Notes under the pieces: generated by a model
The model's input: only the letters and a program-made list of their open reading frames with translations
What the model was told of the DNA's origin: nothing
Databases searched by the model: none
Assembly: GCF_011302055.1 (NCBI RefSeq)
Contig: NZ_CP049871.1
Coordinates: forward strand, 640,501 to 704,500
DNA from: Sphingomonas sinipercae
GTDB taxonomy: Bacteria > Pseudomonadota > Alphaproteobacteria > Sphingomonadales > Sphingomonadaceae
DNA: 64,000 nt
Direction of reading: 5' to 3'
Translations under genes and position numbers: made by a program
Shown: in pieces, positions 61,583 to 64,000 of the stretch
How positions within the stretch are numbered: the first letter of the stretch is position 1
Layout of the letters: each line of letters opens with the position of its first letter

Positions 61583-64000
61583 AGGATCAGGTCCGGCGGC
61601 AGGATCCCAGTCTTACCGAGAAGGATCACTTCCATGTCGGCAACGCCGTCACCGTTGACGTCGGCGTACAGGTGAACGTCGCTGCCGATCTGCGCGTAGC
61701 GCAACTGGCCGGCCTGGCCGGTAAACGCACCCGTGCCCAGGAACGTGAACGCGTCGTTCGCCGTCGTGTTGGTGTTGGCATCGATGGCCGAAAAGTTCAG
61801 TCGGTCGCCCGAATTGAAGTCCAGGATCGTATCCGCTGCTCCGACTTTGCTCTGATCGACGGTATAGAAATAGTAGTCGTCGTTCCCGCCGTTGCCGCGC
61901 AACACGTTGGCAACGTTGTTGCCCGTGATGTTGTCGTTGCCGCTCGTCCCGATCACATTCTCGATCAACGACCGGACGTCGCCGTTGTACTGCAGCGCAT
62001 TGTACACGTTGCCGCTGGCGTAGGTACCGCCCAGGTTCGCGCGCTGGACGATGCTGAACAGGCTCTCTTCACCCGGGCGAAGGTCGATGTTCATCCGCTG
62101 GGATGCGTCGCCCGTGTAGTTGGAGAAGTCGTAGGTATCGACACCGCCGCCGTCCCAGATCGTCATGAAAACGCGGTTGCCGCCCGGCGTCGCCTGGACC
62201 GCCCCGTTGATCATGAAGGCGCCGGTATTCGCGTTCCAGCTGTACGTCGTGTTCCCCGAATTGGTGCCGAAGTCGGCTCCATACAAACGCTGCAATGCAG
62301 CGATGTCGTACATCATGAACGTCGTCGGGAAGCCCCACTGCTCGTTTGAGTAGCCGCCACCGACGGTGCCGCCGATGAACGAGCGGTAGGTCATGATCGA
62401 ATATTCGAGCGAGTCATGGGTCGGATCGAGCGCAGGCGATTCGTGGCCGTGCTTCAGCCCCAACGCGTGCCCGGTTTCGTGAATGAAGGTGGCCCAAGCG
62501 TAATTGCCGACGACCGGGTTGTCGTACTTGCCGTTCGACGCATTGTACCAGCTGTCGCCGCCGTTACCCGAGCCTGGCGAATAGGCATAAGCGGTTTCGG
62601 GCGTGTCCGAGCGTGCATAGCGCAGCATGGCGCTTCCCGGTGACGACGAGTTTTCCGTGAACGTCAGGTTCGTCAGCGAGGCAATATATTGCAGGATGGT
62701 GCGGGTCGCGTCCTGCTGAACCGGTAACAGGACCTGGAACGTCCCGATCTCATCGTCCCCGTCGCTGGCGTATTGGCTTACGCTGGTGGGGAAGGAGTAC
62801 GTCAGGTTGACCGTGTTCCAGGTATAGCCCCAGATCAGCGCCTCAATATTCTCCTCGTGGATCTGCTCCGGCGTCGCAATCGGACCGATCGAAACGTTCA
62901 GGTTGTAGTTCCCCGTTCCGGCGCCGTTGTAACCCTCGATCCGGAAGTAATATGTGCCGCTGGTCGGGGCCCGATATTCCATCAGCGAATCAAGATAAGT
63001 GACCGATCCGGCATCGAGGACGCCATCGGGAGTGGTCCCATCATCGTTAGTCGCCAAGTCTTCACCCAACGGGGACACGATGGTGACGACGGTATCGATC
63101 CCGCCGGTGGTGTTGTCGACGTCGAGGATGAGCAGCTCACCCGCCTGCAAGGTGATGCTGAAATAGTCCTGATCGCCGGGCGTCAGCGAGCCGACGATCC
63201 GGGCGGACGGATCGCTGGAGGTTTCCAGGTTCGGATCGTTCGATACGGTGAACAGGGTCCGGTCCAAAACCTGTGGGAGATAGATCGAACCGTTCTGGCC
63301 CGTCGTTTCCTGGATGGTGTAGACCGACGCTGGCGGCGGCGGCGGCGGCGTAACAACCGAAGAAAGCGACACATAGGTGCCGGCAATGCCGAAACCGACA
63401 ATGTCCGCGCGTCCGTCGCCATTCACATCGCCGAGTGTGCGTGGAAAGGTGTTCAGGCTGTTCCAGCCGCCGGCCGTGGCCCCGTATTCGCTGATAAGGA
63501 GCTGCGAAGCGGTGAAGTTGCCGCCGCCGGTTGCGAACGCGACGTAGACGCCTGTTTCGTCGAACCCGACAACATCGTCCATCCCGTCACCGTTGACGTC
63601 GGCAAGCATGCGGGGGGTGGTGTCGTAGCTGCTCCAGCCGCCAGCGCCGCTGCCGGCGCCGAATTCGTTCAGCGTGATGCTCGGGAAACCGAACGCGCCG
63701 CCGCCGATCGCGAGGGCGACATTAACGCCGTTCTCGCCGAAGCCGATCAGGTCAGCCATCCCATCGCCGTTCACGTCGCCAAGCATGCGCGCGAACGTCT
63801 CCTGGCTCGCCCAGCCGCCGGCTTCAGGCCCGTAGCCGAAGGCGCCGAGGGTCAACGTCGGTGCGGTGAAGGTGCCGGTGGTCGTCCCAAGCGCGACCCA
63901 GACGCCCGAAGCGCCGAATCCGACGATATCGGCCCGCCCATCGCCGTTCACATCGGCAAGCTCGCGGTGGAAAATGTTGTCGCTGCCCCAGCCGCCCGAA
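61579..64000 (-). CDS. Secreted FG-GAP/PPC/M10 (serralysin-like) metalloprotease, 5' part missing
   Basis: At least 800 aa; open at the right edge. Domain order in the visible part: at least four FG-GAP/VCBS-like repeats of about 59 residues, each with DVNGDG; a PPPPPP linker; a PPC-type domain (DYFSITLQAGELLILDVDNT); an M10 catalytic domain with zinc site HETGHALGLKHG and Met-turn SIMTYRS; and a Peptidase_M10_C/RTX part with GTSGNDNITGN, ending ILPPDLIL. The FG-GAP repeats at the N-terminal side of a serralysin are uncommon. No signal peptide can be expected if it is a type I substrate. The ABC and HlyD genes face it at 58165-61259, so export by them is likely. Confidence 0.92.
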   Translation of the reverse strand, partial: SGGWGSDNIFHRELADVNGDGRADIVGFGASGVWVALGTTTGTFTAPTLTLGAFGYGPEAGGWASQETFARMLGDVNGDGMADLIGFGENGVNVALAIGGGAFGFPSITLNEFGAGSGAGGWSSYDTTPRMLADVNGDGMDDVVGFDETGVYVAFATGGGNFTASQLLISEYGATAGGWNSLNTFPRTLGDVNGDGRADIVGFGIAGTYVSLSSVVTPPPPPPASVYTIQETTGQNGSIYLPQVLDRTLFTVSNDPNLETSSDPSARIVGSLTPGDQDYFSITLQAGELLILDVDNTTGGIDTVVTIVSPLGEDLATNDDGTTPDGVLDAGSVTYLDSLMEYRAPTSGTYYFRIEGYNGAGTGNYNLNVSIGPIATPEQIHEENIEALIWGYTWNTVNLTYSFPTSVSQYASDGDDEIGTFQVLLPVQQDATRTILQYIASLTNLTFTENSSSPGSAMLRYARSDTPETAYAYSPGSGNGGDSWYNASNGKYDNPVVGNYAWATFIHETGHALGLKHGHESPALDPTHDSLEYSIMTYRSFIGGTVGGGYSNEQWGFPTTFMMYDIAALQRLYGADFGTNSGNTTYSWNANTGAFMINGAVQATPGGNRVFMTIWDGGGVDTYDFSNYTGDASQRMNIDLRPGEESLFSIVQRANLGGTYASGNVYNALQYNGDVRSLIENVIGTSGNDNITGNNVANVLRGNGGNDDYYFYTVDQSKVGAADTILDFNSGDRLNFSAIDANTNTTANDAFTFLGTGAFTGQAGQLRYAQIGSDVHLYADVNGDGVADMEVILLGKTGILPPDLIL

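Noticed and set aside
61474..62349. 291-codon plus-strand frame opposite the protease
   Set aside because: Valine- and Arg-rich shadow of the conserved M10 protease; no domain is visible.
1..64000. CRISPR array, prophage or insertion sequence
   Set aside because: No regularly spaced direct repeats, transposase, integrase, capsid or terminase genes could be read. The three full palindromic repeats are dispersed, not arrayed.

Overview
The window is chromosomal DNA of a GC-rich alphaproteobacterium, most likely Sphingomonadales (Sphingomonas/Sphingomicrobium-like). The evidence is the combination of GapR (DUF2312), ATP12, ClpS, class I PHA synthase plus phasin, a serC-serA-purA block, PccB with methylmalonyl-CoA epimerase, and two tRNA-Glu genes. 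Genes are packed tightly on both strands. Start/stop overlaps (ATGA, GTGA, TTGA, TAGTG) are frequent and GTG/TTG starts are common. No transposase, integrase, prophage or CRISPR array is visible.

Layout. 1-2.1 kb: yebC-DUF3147-ruvC-ruvA (cut at the left edge) and gapR. 2.2-5.3 kb: pyruvate kinase, NAD(P)H-hydrate dehydratase, and a frameshifted histidine phosphatase. 5.4-9.9 kb: a coupled saccharide operon (glycosyltransferase, UDP-galactopyranose mutase, and a GH1 fused to an RmlD-like reductase). 10.1-13.4 kb: propionyl-CoA carboxylase beta and methylmalonyl-CoA epimerase, separated by small membrane proteins, an OsmC-like protein and a GIY-YIG gene flanked by palindromic repeats. 13.4-24.6 kb: murA, clpS, phasin, gmk, ATP12, HAD phosphatase, RluC-like synthase, DUF4893, RarD, small proteins and phaC. 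24.7-30.7 kb: UPF0126/TRIC, DUF2721, glpX, two PH-domain proteins, recJ and tRNA-Glu(UUC). 30.8-36.1 kb: desaturase, GNAT-like protein, fatty acid hydroxylase-family protein, exonuclease III, ErpA-like protein and M23 peptidase. 36.1-40.6 kb: serC (with a structured leader), serA and purA. 40.7-54.7 kb: PAP2, fabI-yihY-dnaJ-like, threonine synthase, a second exonuclease III, O-antigen ligase-like protein, tRNA-Thr, DUF429-like, Msc-like channel, rarA, PadR regulator, GT4 and a deoxyinosine glycosylase. 54.6-57.9 kb: a metal/redox locus with a MerR regulator, a mer-type operator, a glutaredoxin-MauE fusion and a Met/His-rich outer-membrane-like protein. 58.1-64 kb: a type I secretion ABC transporter and HlyD adaptor, convergent with a large RTX-type M10 metalloprotease that runs off the right edge.

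Most of the window is core metabolism and housekeeping. The parts most worth a second look are: (1) a dispersed palindromic repeat family (about 70 bp, three full copies and one half copy) that supplies stop codons to two genes and brackets a GIY-YIG nuclease; (2) the MerR/Grx-MauE/outer-membrane locus, where the regulator's start codon lies inside its own predicted operator; (3) the secreted FG-GAP/PPC/M10 protease facing its probable exporter, with a coupled small lipoprotein; (4) the GH1-RmlD fusion beside glf; and (5) several predicted cis elements (phasin operator, PadR operator, RBS-sequestering serC leader).
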